Assembly: GCF_021869535.1 (NCBI RefSeq)
Contig: NW_026262669.1
Location: 558,001 to 622,000, forward strand
Source of the DNA: Mytilus californianus
Lineage: Eukaryota > Mollusca > Bivalvia > Mytilida > Mytilidae
DNA: 64,000 bases
Reading direction: 5' to 3'
The notes under the pieces are model-generated. The model searched no databases and was not told the origin of the DNA. It saw nothing but the letters and a program-made list of their open reading frames with translations. The stretch's first letter is position 1. Each line of letters starts with the position of its first letter. Made by a program: the position numbers and the translations under genes. Of the stretch, positions 1-12,785 are shown in pieces.

Positions 1-335
1 TGTACTTTTTACTGCATGCATGGTAACACATCATTTTGAATTTGTATAATAAATAGTAGCTTTATGAGGATGCACATGGAATATCTGCTGTAAATTATTT
101 TCATATTTCATTTTCAAATTGGATGACATTTTTTAAATACATTCAATACAATTTATTTCCAAATACCTGATACAGTTACGAAAAAAAAGAACAATTTTAC
201 TGATAATAAACTGAAGATTAAATGTATAATACATTGTAAGCATTAAGGCACACCGTTAAGTTAATTAATTTTTTGAAATGTTTGAAAGATCATTTTATCA
301 AAACAATATAAAAAGAACTAAGTTAACATTGATTG
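1..335. other. AT-rich intergenic sequence
   Basis: I see no exon, repeat array or RNA gene here. The sequence is AT-rich with stops in all frames. Confidence 0.5.
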
Positions 336-375
336 AATCATTGATTGATTGTTGTTTAACGCCACTTTCATCACT
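336..375 (-). repeat. SINE-like 3' tail fragment
   Basis: Read on the minus strand, this has the form GTGGCGTTAAACAACAATCA followed by short ATCA repeats. The same tail, in the plus direction, closes the SINE-like unit near 57575. Only the end of the element is preserved. It may equally be the tail of a longer retroelement. Confidence 0.4.
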
Positions 376-479
376 ATTGTGATATTTCCAGAAGTTCAGG
401 TTTTTTTATGCGATTAGGTTCCCAGAATATCAGTTGTTAACCAATCAGAATTAACTTGGAATATTTTACATTTGTTTCG

Positions 480-605
480 CTTGCCCGAGGGAGGTATTTA
501 GATTTGTTCACCTAATAGAGTTGATGTTTCCCGAGGGCAACGCCCGAGGAAAATATGACTTTTTTTTTAGGGTGAACAAATCTTTATACCTCCCTCAGGC
601 AATGG
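480..605. repeat. Fold-back (hairpin) element
   Basis: Left arm starts TTGCCCGAGGGAGGTAT and continues to a GTTCACC motif; the right arm is the near reverse complement, GGTGAACAAATCT... to CTCAGGCAA. A second inner pair built on CCCGAGG lies in the loop. Such GC-rich-tipped palindromes in AT-rich DNA are typical of non-autonomous fold-back elements. No coding capacity. Confidence 0.6.
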
Positions 606-1644
606 AAATAAATGTTTTATTCCACTGTCTCTATTTTTTTTTCACTTTATGAACATAAGGAATCAATTTATGTACATGAACAATGTTTTATCTGCTTGCT
701 TTAATAAATAACCATGACATAAATATTGATCAAAAATTAATTATTCATTCAACCCAGAAGCCTACTGATTTTAGTGAACATGTTCCTTCTTTGCAAGACC
801 AAGTAGTTGAACATTCATAATATGATCACGCTTTCACAGTGTCACTAGGCCGAGAAACAGATGTTTCTGTTTTCTCCAACGATAATTACGCGACTTTTTC
901 TTAAATACATTGAATATGGAATGCCAGAACAGAACTATGGATAACTGTCGACTTCAGCTTTAGAAAAAAACAAAGTTGGATCACCTTTATGTTGATATAA
1001 TAAAGAAGTTTATATAATAAAGAAAACAAATAGCAATTGTCTCAACTGGTGCACCATTTGTTTTATCAAAATATTACCGATGAACGATAGACTTGGAATT
1101 GACGGGACGTAGTCACAAATGTGAGATTCACTAACAAAAAAAAAAGATTTTCTTTCGACAAAGCCTGATAGCAGTAGAATGTTTGATATGAATGAGTTTT
1201 TAACATTTCAACAAATAATAATCCTGTTTTCCAGTCATGTAAGACAACAAGGTGCGGCTAGAGAGCAATATAATACAATACTAATTATATATTGATCATA
1301 TTTGTGTCAAGCTATTAAATCAACATACTGTCTGGCATTTTATGATATTAAAACAGAAAATCCCTCACCACCCCAATAAAAAAAGAATAAAATAAAAATA
1401 ATAAGGAACCCACTTCGATTAAATAGATTTATAGAATGTTGCCTATGTTAGTCTTTCCACTTAAAACTCCAAAATAATAATACAGTCATATCAAAGTTGT
1501 TTTATTATTTCACATCAAATAGTTTACGAAATGAGACCAATGTTATCCATGTTCATTTCGTTGCCCGATATACTTGTTATCTTATTATAATCATTGCTGC
1601 ATCAAACATTTGTAAAACTTGTACCGAACCTTTTATATATATAA
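606..1644. other. AT-rich intergenic sequence
   Basis: Nothing recognisable: no open frame with coding character and no repeat array. Confidence 0.5.
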
Positions 1645-1875
1645 AAAAATAGATGTGGTATGATTGCCAATGAGACAACTCTTCAAAAGAAACCAAACAA
1701 CACAGAAATTAACAACTATATAAGACCGTACGGCCTTCAACAATGAGCAAAGCTCATACCGCATAGTCAGCTATAAGAGGCCCCGAAATGACAAATGTAA
1801 AACAATTCAAACGAGAAAACTAACAACCTAATTTATGTACAAAATAATGAACGAAAAACAAATATGTAAAACAGC
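1645..1875 (+). repeat. Interspersed repeat family B, copy 1
   Basis: Shares the core TGGTATGATTGCCAATGAG, the CCGTACGGCCTTCAACAATG block and the GACAAATGTAAAACAATTC block with copies at 14.1, 23.7 and 26.5 kb (plus) and at 12.2, 23.3 and 58.1 kb (minus). High copy number inside one 64-kb window shows it is an abundant mobile repeat. No coding frame survives; its class is not determined here. Confidence 0.75.
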
Positions 1876-2758
1876 AACAAATGACAACCACTGAATTACA
1901 GGATCCAGACTTTGGACTACGTGTTCTTATATAATATAATGTTTTGAAAATTTTGTTTAACGATTTGTTTTTTGTAAACTTACATCAAGTCAATTTATCG
2001 AATCATAAGTTTTGATAGCAATGGTTAATATGGTAATAAAAACAATTACGACACCTGTGTAAAAAGAAAAGGCAGCTATTTTAAACCTTGAAATTAAGTC
2101 ATTTACTATAATGTAACCAGTTTCCAACAACTTGCATTCAAAATATTTGAGTTGTCTTATCATAGAAAATATGGACATAAAAAGCTTACTGAGAATTAAA
2201 AGGTCGCAGGCAGGTAAATGCACTTTGAAAAAATTAGGCACTGATTTTCGATAATTGTATCGAAATCTAAATCTGACGTATTTTTCTAAACTATGCGACA
2301 CGTGATTGGCTAGAAAGTTTCATCGACATCAAGTTTGATATTGTCACGAACAGCTGATCGGGAACCTTGTTATGATAGAAGTCAGAGTCAACCGTCCAAC
2401 AAAAATACGTTAATGTAGACAGATGTTGCTTTTATTTTGAGGTATGTTTGTTATAAATTAATTTGTCTTCTACTGCCAAGGTTCGTCGATATTCATTTCA
2501 TTGATGATTGAGTCTCGATTCAGTATGAATGTATAGAAAGCAGCGTTGTTTACTTCAAAAGGCGGCTCATTTGTTACACGTTTCGATGTCAACATGACTA
2601 AGACAGTCTGTATAGACAAACTTCATATGAATAGCAAGTCAACACTATTTTAATCGCTTATAAACAATCCTATCTTCATTGACTTTATGTCGACATTTTG
2701 AATACTGATCTGTCATGCATAGATGCAGGTCCAATATGTTTGAATAGGGGCCCATAAT
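1876..2758. other. AT-rich intergenic sequence
   Basis: A 103-codon minus-strand open frame lies at 1990-2301, but it has no recognisable domain and no supporting splice context. I do not count it as a gene. Confidence 0.45.
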
Positions 2759-2949
2759 GGCCATCAACAATGCATAAAGAGTGGAAATTGTTAAAAGTCC
2801 GAGCACCATGCCCGCCACACCCCCCTTTCACCCTTAATTTGCCTCTAAGTCTATGGCCATCAACAATGCAACGTAAGGAGTGGAACTTGTTAAAAGTCCG
2901 AGCACAATGCCCACCACACCCCCTTTTCCCTTAATTCACCTCTAAGTCT
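2759..2949. repeat. 95-bp tandem duplication
   Basis: Two adjacent units starting GGCCATCAACAATGC, each running through TTGTTAAAAGTCCGAGCA and a C-rich stretch to CCTCTAAGTCT. They differ by a few substitutions and small indels. Confidence 0.8.
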
Positions 2950-5188
2950 TACGCATGAAATGATTTGAACAATGTCGAATTTTATGTTGACTCATTAAGT
3001 ATATTTTGAGCATTAATCTTCAGATTGCTCTGATTGTACATGCAAAATTATTTCCCTACAAGGTGCTTATTCCAATGTAAACATAATACAAACCCCCCCC
3101 CCCCCCCCCCCAAAAAAAAGATACTTAAAAATATATGCATAGATGGCACTGTGCATGCAATTATATTAATGGCTTGCCTGCATTTAATAAAATTGCTTCG
3201 GCAGACACATTAGATGTAAAATATGTTAGAACTATTATTTGTTATCATTAGCCATAACTAAAAAACAATTTATCATTGATGGTTTTCAAATCTGCTAGTC
3301 ATGATACTATCATTTTAAATCATTCCTTTTTGTGAACATTTAAATTTTTTCTTTATTCATTTGTTCTTCTTATGTTTATAGATCTATTAGTCATTAGAAT
3401 AAGGTTTATTTGTTATATTGATTAACTATAAACATGTGTATCTGAAGTCTATATGTTTTTTTTGTGTAGATCTTTTCACATTTTGACGAGCATCACTTAA
3501 AACAATTTACATAAATCTAATTTTGTTTATTAATAATCTGGTGTGTATCAAATTTAGTTTGAAACCTTTCAGTTATTATTGTGACTTCTTTTGCATTTTG
3601 ATTTACACCATGCACACATTAAATGTCATTTTAATGCATAAAGACATGAAGTTCTATAATATCAAACAAGAGGTCTACACAATGTAAGCATTAATTTTAT
3701 AATGTATGAGTCTTGCTGTGGGTCCTTCAGTTCTTTATTCTTTTCTTATACCATTTCCTCTATTCTTAATCTATTTTGCTCATTATTCTCTTTTCTCTGT
3801 GTTTTAACACCTCATTATTCTCTTTCTTATTAGTCCTATTTTATTTTTTATTTTTTTATCCCTTTATTCTGCACTTTTTGTCCATAAGGATTATGATCTA
3901 TTCTGTAAACACCATCCAGACCCTCATATTTAAGGTGTATATATACCTTTTCTGATATATTGAGTTACATTCAGTCAATATTGATAAAGTCATAATTAAT
4001 AACAAATTCGTAAAGCATTCTGATGGGCAAATATCAGTTAAAGTAAGTTGTAGTTAATCTTTTATTGTAGTTTTATAGAAAATTCATAAATAAAAAAATT
4101 ACTTTTAATTCAATAATGATTTTCGAACACACAATTTTAACTGAAGTTTTTTTATTTGTATCATAACATGAATACCAATAACTTTTAAATTGCGACTTTT
4201 TTTTAACTGTTTACATTACATTTTTTCAGTATTATGATGATTTGTAAGCGATGGTATTGTAAAAGTTTTTACAAACGGAAATTGGAAAAAAGTAATTAGA
4301 GAAAAAGAGAAAACACTGGTTTCCTTCGAAGAGCAACACACATAAGGAAATTGTTAGACCATTTATAACCATTTATTGAGATAATTTTAGATCTATGCAT
4401 GAAAAAAGATGAATGTTTTAAAGATAAAAGTTTGAGGACATATAACAAAAATTTAACAGTGCTGAATATGAAATAATCCATGCCATGTCACATGTGAACG
4501 TTTGAATGAAGCAATTTTTAGTACGACAACAAAAGGAAGAATTAAATGACTGTTCAAACTGACTGTAGAACATTGAAGACAAATAAATGAAAATATTAAA
4601 TCAAAGGAAAGGACTGTGCACTTCTTTCTTGTGAGATCAGCACATAAAAGGAAATGTTCACAGCTTATTCATCATTTGCCAGTTAGTGAGATAATTTTTC
4701 ATATGATCTATACATAAACAGTTAAATGAGTGAGAATTATAATGCAAACATCATATTTGGCAGGCTGGTAACTGCATGTGCTTACTGGTATATATATTGT
4801 AATTCACAATATATTACATGTATATAGGAATAATCTTTGCATGTTACATGTGAATTAATAGAAATATTAAGAAATAAAGAATTTCCAATAGAACAATAAC
4901 ATATGAAAATCAGCAGGATGTACATTAATCATGGATAATGGAAAACCAAATAAAAAGTATTGAATGTGTTGTGATAAGGACTGTCAGTTAAATGTGACAT
5001 GTACAATGCTTTTGACATTAAGTGTGAGAAAATTATTTTGAATTGAATGAAAAATTATCATAATTTTCACCTCTTAGGAAATCTCTTATTTTAACTTTTT
5101 TCTATAACAATAGAAAATAAGTTCTTATTTACCTACATGACCTAATATTATGATTTTTCTGGTTTAATCATGGACCAATAGACATGTT
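2950..5188. other. AT-rich intergenic sequence with a poly(C) tract
   Basis: Mostly featureless AT-rich DNA. An uninterrupted run of 19 C at about 3093-3111 is the one obvious simple repeat. The 61-codon minus frame at 4296-4481 has no supporting signal. Confidence 0.5.
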
Positions 5189-5843
5189 GTGAAATTTATT
5201 GATTTAATATGTTTTATACCGAAGAGACTACTATTGATGAATGATGCATGTTCAACAAATTCTAGCTTAAAGCCGATATGGTTTCTAGAAGGATCCAATT
5301 ACACATGTGAGAGTTTTCCGATCAATACTAATTTCAGTGAACTATGTAAAAATATTTTAAAAAAAACATTGAAAAAAACTTTATCAGGTCTGAGCAGATT
5401 AATATTTCTCATGAAACATGCAGAGTTTGATAGAAGGAGCTTCATACCTCCATGCACTAGTGCTGGTTAAATGTGATTATTTTTCTTATCAAGAGAAACC
5501 TTTTGTTTAAGAAAGATTTTATTGCCGTTCGTCATCAGAAAGTCGTAAAAACCCTATAAGAATTGAGGCTAAGTCATTAAATAATGTTAATTTTATTTAC
5601 AATCAGCACATAAGTGCAGTTAGAAATGCCCATGAGGTTACGAAAGCTCTTACAAATTATAAGGTGGCTAACATTAGTGTGTCCCCCTTTTTGTCCCCTC
5701 ATACCATTTTTACTACTATTTGTGCATGTATTGCTTACCGGTATTTTAAGCTCGTACTAGATGTCCAAACTTCCTGTTGTACATTTATGGAAATATTGGA
5801 AAAAAGTATTATTTGTAGGTCATCCTTGTCCTCTTCTGTATAA
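5189..5843 (+). other. Coding-like segment, unrecognised, probably decayed
   Basis: Two consecutive plus-strand open stretches in different frames, 5189-5470 (93 codons, GTG first codon) and 5511-5843 (110 codons, no early Met), are separated by a short gap with stops. Their residue use is less AT-skewed than chance frames nearby, and the second contains a hydrophobic stretch around SPHTIFTTICACIAYRYF. This could be a frameshifted relic of a mobile-element or host gene. I recognise no family, and it may be chance. Confidence 0.22.
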
Positions 5844-6559
5844 TGTAATGTAAACAGTTTTGATGATTTTAAGTTATGGCCAGTATATAAAGTATATCAC
5901 TAGATTGAGGTCTCTTTTTAAGATAAGTATAATGTGCCTTGCTCCTTGTAATGTTTTTAATTTTAGCTTTGTAAATGGACAACCCACATTTACACATTAA
6001 ATGTTAAGTAAGATGGAAGCAGCATTCACATGATATTCATTATAACTGTTAGCATTATTTCTGATAAAGAACATGTTCAAGTTGTGAACATTTGATAGTT
6101 ATTATAAGATGCACACGCCATTCATATAACCACATTGTTCATTCGAATAGGTGCTTCTCAGAAACTGGCTCACAAATCTTAATTGAAACTTGCATGCATA
6201 CTATTACTGTGATCATACTCAATTTTTGTTTGTTCTTGATGTCTATCCGAAATTCAAGATGACAGTAACCACGGAGTAAAGTAGTGTACCCTTTGACAAA
6301 GACATACACATTTATATTTAAACACATAGCTGTTAGTCATGCTTAGAAGAAGAACAAATGTAATGAATCATACCATATAGGGATATTATTATTTTTAATA
6401 TCATGCAAAATACATAATGAAAGTCTCGTTACACAAATTTACAATACTAAAACTAATCCAGCAATTCGGATTCAAACTAATCTGTGTCTACATTTGAAGA
6501 CACAATTATCTAAATGATTCTAATAATGTTTAACTTATATAGAAATGAAACTAAATATA
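5844..6559. other. AT-rich intergenic sequence
   Basis: No feature seen. The 62-codon minus frame at 6139-6327 is unsupported. Confidence 0.5.
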
Positions 6560-7290
6560 AGATCCCGATTTAAATAAAGAATAATCTATATACAACGGAG
6601 AATAAATGTAAGGTCCTAATTATGTTTAAGTTCTGTACAAAGGATGAAACATGTATGAATAATTTTAATAAAGTAAATCTTGTATAAAAAAGAAAATATA
6701 AGGTCTTGATTCAAATAAGGAGGTAACAACATATTAATGTAAGCTCATGATTGTAATAATGTAGTAGATATATACAACAGAATGTCAATATAAGGTCCAG
6801 ATTCAAAATTATGTATCATTTCCAAACAAAGAAATATAATTGCAAGGTCCTAATGCATATAAAAGAAAAACTTACAAAAAAGTAATGCATAAAAATGTTA
6901 GGTCCCGAATTCAAATAAAGAATAATTATTTACAAAGGCATATGAATGCATATCATACACATGTATGGTCCCCGTTCAAATAAAGAATAATTCATATTCA
7001 AAGGCATATGAATACAAGGCATACACTTGTATGGTCCACATTTAAATAAAGAATAACTTATACACAGCGACATATGCATGTATGGCATACACATGTATGG
7101 TCCACATTCAAATAAAGAATACCTTATATACAAAAGCATCTAAATGCAAGGCATACACATTATGGTCCACATTCAAATAAAGAATAACTTATAAACAAAG
7201 ACACATGAATGCAAGGCATACACATGTATGGTCCACATTCAAATAAAGAATAACGTACATACAACCCATATACATATAAGGTTCGTTCCG
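6560..7290. repeat. Minisatellite array, 66-bp period
   Basis: Units carry GTATGGTCCACATTCAAATA and AAAGGCATATGAATGCAAGG. GGTC anchors at 6967, 7033, 7099, 7164 and 7230 give a period of 65-66 bp. More diverged units extend left to about 6560. Because 66 is a multiple of 3, a 69-codon repetitive minus frame (6930-7139) stays open; I treat it as a by-product of the array. Confidence 0.85.
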
Positions 7291-7914
7291 TTTCAAACAA
7301 TGAATAACTTATAAACATGAAATAATAAATGAGTGATTATAAGGATTAGTTTATTCAGTTGCAAGTGCTTGTCAAACAAATTATAGTTTATAAATGAGCT
7401 CTAAAGATATAGGCACAGCACCGTGGGATTAAACAGATTGGTTGACTGATTTGAACTATATCTTTCTTGTATAAATACGATTCTAGTAAACGTTTGTTAT
7501 CTAAACAAAGCATAATCGACAGTAAACCTTTTGTAAATATTGTTTTTCTAAATTGCAATCATACCTTATATCTCCTTTTTCGTTTTATCGTTTTATAATA
7601 GACATGTAATTCCTTCTTGCTGGAAAAATGAGATTAAAATGAAAAACACCGGTAAAAACGTCCACACTTCTGTTACAACTCACATTTGGTCAGGAATATT
7701 AATCCGCAGCAAAGACTCAAGCTAAGTGATTTTGTCAACACATGAACTACTTATTCAACCAAATGTGTTTTATTCACCATACAGTAAACAACCAGAAGTC
7801 ACGGTGCGTCCTTCAATAATCACCAAAACAAATACTAAATACGAAGTTATAAAATACCACGCCCCATAAACTCTGAAACAATAAAAAAGAAAAAGAAAAC
7901 TAAAGTCACGATTT
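7291..7914. other. AT-rich intergenic sequence
   Basis: No supported feature. The minus open frame at 7770-7970 overlaps the start of a family D repeat and is rejected. Confidence 0.45.
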
Positions 7915-8060
7915 AAACCAACAGTAGTATACCGCTGTTCAAAAGTCATAAATCGATATAGAGAAAACAAATCCGGGTTACAAACTAAAACCGAGGGAAA
8001 TACATCAACAAAACACGGTCAAAACTTCTGTCACACACAAACTAAAGACAACCAATGAAT
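7915..8060 (+). repeat. Interspersed repeat family D, fragment
   Basis: Contains CAACAGTAGTATACCGCTGT and the AAACAAATCCGGGTTACAAA block, also found at 51.4 and 55.5 kb in the same orientation. Non-coding. Confidence 0.7.
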
Positions 8061-8867
8061 AAAAGGCTCCTAGCACAGGATAGGCACGTACAGAATGTGT
8101 CGAAGTTAAAAAAAAAGAAGGCTTATCAAAGACAAAACATTTTTGAGCGCTCTACCTTTGTATTACCTACAGCAGTCATGTTAGTCATTACATGTACTCA
8201 GCAAGTTATAAGCGCATCGTGGAGTATTCGGAATTCTGACAGAGAGCAAAATCATGAGACTCTCGCATAACTCCCGACTTGATAGGATTCCGATATTTCT
8301 ACGACTGTCATAATGTAAATATCAATATTACTTGATTTGCTCTCTTCAACATTAATGAAAAGCGTAGAGGCAGGATTTTATTAAACACTTCTAAACTATA
8401 AAAAGGACAGACCCTCAATTTTAATTAACTGAATCAATATTTAAAACATTGTGCATTCTGATAAAAAAATATCAAACACATTAAATATATATGATTCTTA
8501 GTATTTGTTTTGTTTAATGTCTGTGTGACATCTTTGAGCTTATGTCATGTTTATGATTCAGAAGTTTGCCGACACATACATGTTAAGCGTGGTGAGCTAT
8601 TTGTCACAGCCTGACAAAACATTCTTATTTACTATATTTGCAAATGAACTTAACATTATAAGCATGGGTTGTTAGGGTGTGAGGCCCCTTTCTCTCATTT
8701 TTGGTGAAAATTTAATATAAAAGTAACTTATACAATTGTATAGATGATTTTGAAAAACAATGTCATTACTGCTGTCAATGTTACAGTGTCATGTTGTTAA
8801 CAGAAAAAAAAACCTCAAATACAAACAGGATATGCTTTCTGATTGCTAAAGAGAATAAAATATCTAG
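8061..8867. other. AT-rich intergenic sequence
   Basis: No supported feature. The 71-codon frame at 8055-8270 begins inside repeat-derived sequence and has no domain. Confidence 0.45.
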
Positions 8868-9112
8868 CAATGTCAACAGGACGTAAATTGTAGCAACTAT
8901 TGTTCCAAATACACCTTTCAGTAATGAGCAATGTTCACAGGACATGGATTGTAGCGATTATTGTTCCCAATACACCTTTCAATAATGAGCAATGTTCACA
9001 GGACATGGATTGTAGCGACTATTGTTCCCAATACACCTTTCAATAATGAGCAATGTTCACAGGACATGGATTGTAGAGACTATTGTTCCCAATACACCTT
9101 TCAATAATGAGT
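8868..9112. repeat. Minisatellite array, 61-bp period, 4 units
   Basis: Units contain CAATGTTCACAGGACATGG and CCCAATACACCTTTCAATAA. AGCA anchors at 8927, 8988 and 9049 give exactly 61 bp. The first unit is the most diverged. Confidence 0.9.
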
Positions 9113-9309
9113 AAAATCAAACCGTTATTTCATTAACAAATTAATCAGTTAAATACAGAACAATGAAGACAAACAAATTGATAGTTCGCTCTGATTACGA
9201 TCTGTTGATTAAAAGAAGCACGGGTCCAAGTTTTGTAAATCATTAGACAGTGTAACACAGCTATTTATAATTGACAACATTTTTTACACACTTTATGTAA
9301 AAGGTTACC

Positions 9310-9660
9310 CGCCAATTCTAAAAAGTAAAATAACAAAAATACCGAACTCCGAGGAAAATTCAAAACGGAAAGTCCCTAATCAAATGGCAAAATCAAAAAC
9401 TCAAACACATTAAACGAATGGACAACAACTGTCATATTCCTGACTTGATACATACATTTTCTTATGTAGAAAATGGTGGATTAAACCTGATTTTATTGCT
9501 AGCTAAACCTCTCACTTCTATGACAGTCGCATACAATTCCTTTATACTGACAACGATGTGTGAAAAAAACAGACATAATAGGTAAAAAGGACAAAAAAGG
9601 GGTACAGCAGTCAACATTGTGTTATATTCTTAATCGCTATAAAAAACAAACAAATATGTC
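9310..9660 (+). repeat. Interspersed repeat family C
   Basis: Holds the blocks ACTCCGAGGAAAATTCAAAA, AACGAATGGACAACAACTGT and ATGGTGGATTAAACCTG, plus GGGGTACAGCAGTCAACAT. Related copies lie at 14.9 (minus), 24.5, 55.1 and 56.9 kb. No coding frame remains. Confidence 0.75.
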
Positions 9661-9714
9661 AACATAGAAAAACAAAAAGTCATATGGACAAATTTTGCCT
9701 ATGGTGGTGTGTGT

Positions 9715-10600
9715 GTCATCTATTCTCATTACAGGTTTCCTCTGGTGATATTTTTTTCTCCTAAAAAAGAATTAAAGATTTCCTCTGACGATTAAGTTCT
9801 TCTTCTCTAAGAATCTAAGATCCGTCAAAAATTGCCTCTGATTGTTGTATGCGTGTTCGGTTCAAGCCAAACGTTTCATGTTGTAGTCGAGTTCTTTATC
9901 TATAAAAATTTAAATATTGCCTAGGGTGGATGTGTGCGTTATCTATTCTCTTTTTATGTTTCCTCTGGTGGTCGAGTTCTGTAGCTATAACATTTAAATA
10001 TTGCCTATGGTGGATGTTAGCGTTATCTATTCTCTTTACATGTTTCCTCTGGTGGTCGAGTTCTGTATCTATAAAATTTAAATATTGCCTATGGTTGATG
10101 TGTGCGTTATCTATTCTCTTTACATGATTCCTCTGGTGGTCGAGTTCTGTATCTATAAAATTTAAATATTGCCTATGGTTGATGTGTGCGTTATCTATTC
10201 TCTTTACATGTTTCCTCTGGTGGTTGAGTTCTGTATCTATAAGATTTAAATATTGCCTATGGTGAATGTGTACGTTATCTATTCTCATATTATGTTTCCT
10301 CTGGTGGTCGAGTTCTGCATCTATAAAATTTGAATAATGCCTATTGTGGATGTGTGCGTTATCTATTCTCTTTACATGTTTCCTCTGGTGGTCGAGTTCT
10401 GTATCTTTAAAATTTAAATATGCCTATGGCTGGTGTGTGTGTCATCTATTCTCATTACAGATTTCCTCTGGTGATATTGTTTCTCCTCAAATATACTTAA
10501 ATATTGACTATGGTGTGAGTGTGCGTCGTCTATTCTCATTACAGGTTTTCTCTAGCAGTCTAGTGATAGTGTTTCTCCTTACATATACTTAAAGAGTGCC
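9715..10600. repeat. Minisatellite array, 84-bp period, open on both strands
   Basis: Units contain TTTCCTCTGGTGGTCGAGTT and TGTGCGTTATCTATTCTC; the start of one unit at 9928 and the next at 10012 give 84 bp. The best-conserved core is about 9890-10420, with diverged units on either side. Since 84 is divisible by 3, a 130-codon minus frame (9896-10288) reads as repeats of RIDNAHINHRQYLNFIDTEL-type units, and shorter frames are open on plus. There is no signal peptide, splice or expression evidence, so I call it a repeat. Confidence 0.88.
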
Positions 10601-11689
10601 TCCTGTGGAAAGGATGTTTATATCATCAAATGGAAATCATGTGTAAAGAACCTTTCAATACAATATTAAAGAGACGTTCACATCTCATACAATGAACACA
10701 AACTGACAGCGCCATGACAAAACACACCAAACGAAAAAAAAAAAAGATTATGTCTCAATACACAACCTAACGATTTCAGCTTTCTATCATGCTTGCTTTT
10801 CATTAGAATCAAACAAGAGAAAGAAAAAAAAAACACACACTTCACAAGATCTTCCTCAAATAATTTCTACAAAGTTTGGATCGAATTGGTCTTGACGTTT
10901 CAGAAAAAAAAATCTAACAAAAAAATAAACCATTTCTCATTCTAGTTTTAAGAGAATATTTTTAAAACACTGTTACTTAAAAAATTTGCCTTAAACCTTC
11001 ATGGGTTTCAAATGGTTACAAATTTTTAGAAAATATAATATATAGCTGTCTGTATCTATTTCTGCCAAATTTTATTTGTATTTGTCTGGTTCCTTCATGG
11101 AGATGGCAAACGTCGTGTTATATAATTACACTTAAATCAATTACAACATTTCCGTAAAGCTAAAATCTTATAACTTAAAAAATTAAATGTATACGGATTA
11201 TAGATTAGAATGATAAATTACAGATAATAAAAATATACAGATAATGAAAACACATGCCTTTGTTACTTTACCAACTTTACAATACAGCTATTCTAAAAAA
11301 AAATACTTTCAATCCTTTTACCATTAATTGTAAACGAAATTTTCATAACAATAGAATACAGTTAAGTAATGGTCAGTTTATTAATTTAAATCTAGCAAGA
11401 TTAAGTTTATTGATTGTTTGTAGTCTTCTGTCAATGATTGTCTCGTCTGTTATGTGTAGGTATTTGAAACAAGAACGCAGTAAAAAATTTGACAAGACTT
11501 TGTTGTTTCCATCTCAGGTATTTCATCTTGTCTCTGTATAAATTAAAGTATAACCAGTTTTTAATCCATTTTTTAATGTTTGAAAACATTATATCCTTTC
11601 AAAATGCTGTTTTTGTTTATTGATAATAAATAAGATGATATAAAGTATTCAATATGAACACCTCTGCATTACGAATGGGATTATAAAAT
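10601..11689. other. AT-rich intergenic sequence
   Basis: The plus frame at 11254-11541 contains a hydrophobic run (SLLIVCSLLSMIVSSV) but no compatible neighbouring exon or family match, so it is not called a gene. Confidence 0.4.
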
Positions 11690-12200
11690 GTAATCAATGG
11701 TGACCCTTCCAGAACACCTTAGTACCCCACTGGATAATAAATTATATGATATAATGTAATCAATACTGACCCTTTAAGAACACCTAAGTACACCACTGGA
11801 TGATGAATGGAATAATATAATATAATGTAATCAATGCTGACCCTTTCGGAACACCTTAGTTCACCACCGGATGATGAATGGAATAATATAATATAATCAA
11901 TGCAGACCCTTCCAGAACACCTTAGTATCCCACTTGATAATAAATTATATGATATAATGTAATCAATACTGACCCTTTAAGAACACCTAATTACACCATT
12001 GGATGATGAATGGAATTATATAATGTAATCAATGCTGACCCTTTCGGAACACCTTAATACACCACTGAATGATGAATGGAATGATATACTGTAACCAATG
12101 CTGACCCTTTCGGGACACCTTAATACACCACTGGGTAATGAAATGGGATGATATACTGTAATCAATAATATCCTTCCGGTACACCTTAGTTCACTGGGGA
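11690..12200. repeat. Minisatellite array, 66-71-bp period, about 8 units
   Basis: Units carry ATGTAATCAATGCTGACCCT and CCACTGGATGATGAATGG. GACCC anchors at 11702, 11768, 11839, 11905, 11971, 12037 and 12103 show alternating short and long units, a sign of higher-order structure. Confidence 0.88.
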
Positions 12201-12595
12201 GAATTTGGTTGTATTTATTTTTCTGTACACAGATTTGTGGACTGGTGTTTTTCTTTTGGTCGTTTTTCCTTTTTTGTTGATGGCATTGCCTGTTATTACT
12301 ATATACGACATTGGTATAAAAAACTGCTTTGGAATTCAGTGGATGTCGTTTGTTGCTGCATATCATATTTGTATTTCGTTTATTGCTTTGTTCATACATC
12401 AAGCAGTTAATTTTTTTCTCTCGTTTGGATGCTTGAATATTTGTCATTTCGGGGCGTGTGTAGCGTGCTTTCCGGTAGGAATGTTGCTCAAAGTTGAAGA
12501 ACGTTCGTATAATTGCTATTTTGTACGCCATGTAGTCTGTGATGGGACGTTGTCATTGACAATCATGCCACATCTTCTTATTCTTATCTTAACAA
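12201..12595 (-). repeat. Interspersed repeat family B, minus copy
   Basis: In reverse complement it matches the family B core (minus of GACAATCATGCCACATCTTC) and the long 3' part that includes CAGTGGATGTCGTTTGTTGC. Open frames on both strands here (131 and 171 codons) are repeat-derived. Confidence 0.7.
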
Positions 12596-12785
12596 CATGA
12601 TTGTGTTTGTTAAAATAAAGATATGCATAATCTTAACTATTATGCTAAAAACATTTAATTCAATTAGTCGTTTAATATTGCAAATTATTTCAAATTTCGA
12701 AAAATTATATACTATAAAGGTTTTGAAAATAAAAAAGTGTGTAGTTTTTCCAACAACAGATACATTGTATACTTATTGACTTGGT

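Noticed and set aside
9896-10288. 130-codon repetitive minus frame as a protein gene
   Set aside because: Explained by an 84-bp array whose period is a multiple of three; no start context, signal peptide or flanking exon.
11254-11541. Plus frame with a hydrophobic run as a secreted or membrane protein
   Set aside because: Hydrophobic part is internal; no matching splice partners and no family recognised.
12016-12600. Overlapping long open frames on both strands (171 codons minus, 131 codons plus)
   Set aside because: They lie in a minisatellite and a reverse copy of repeat family B; no domain and no splice context.
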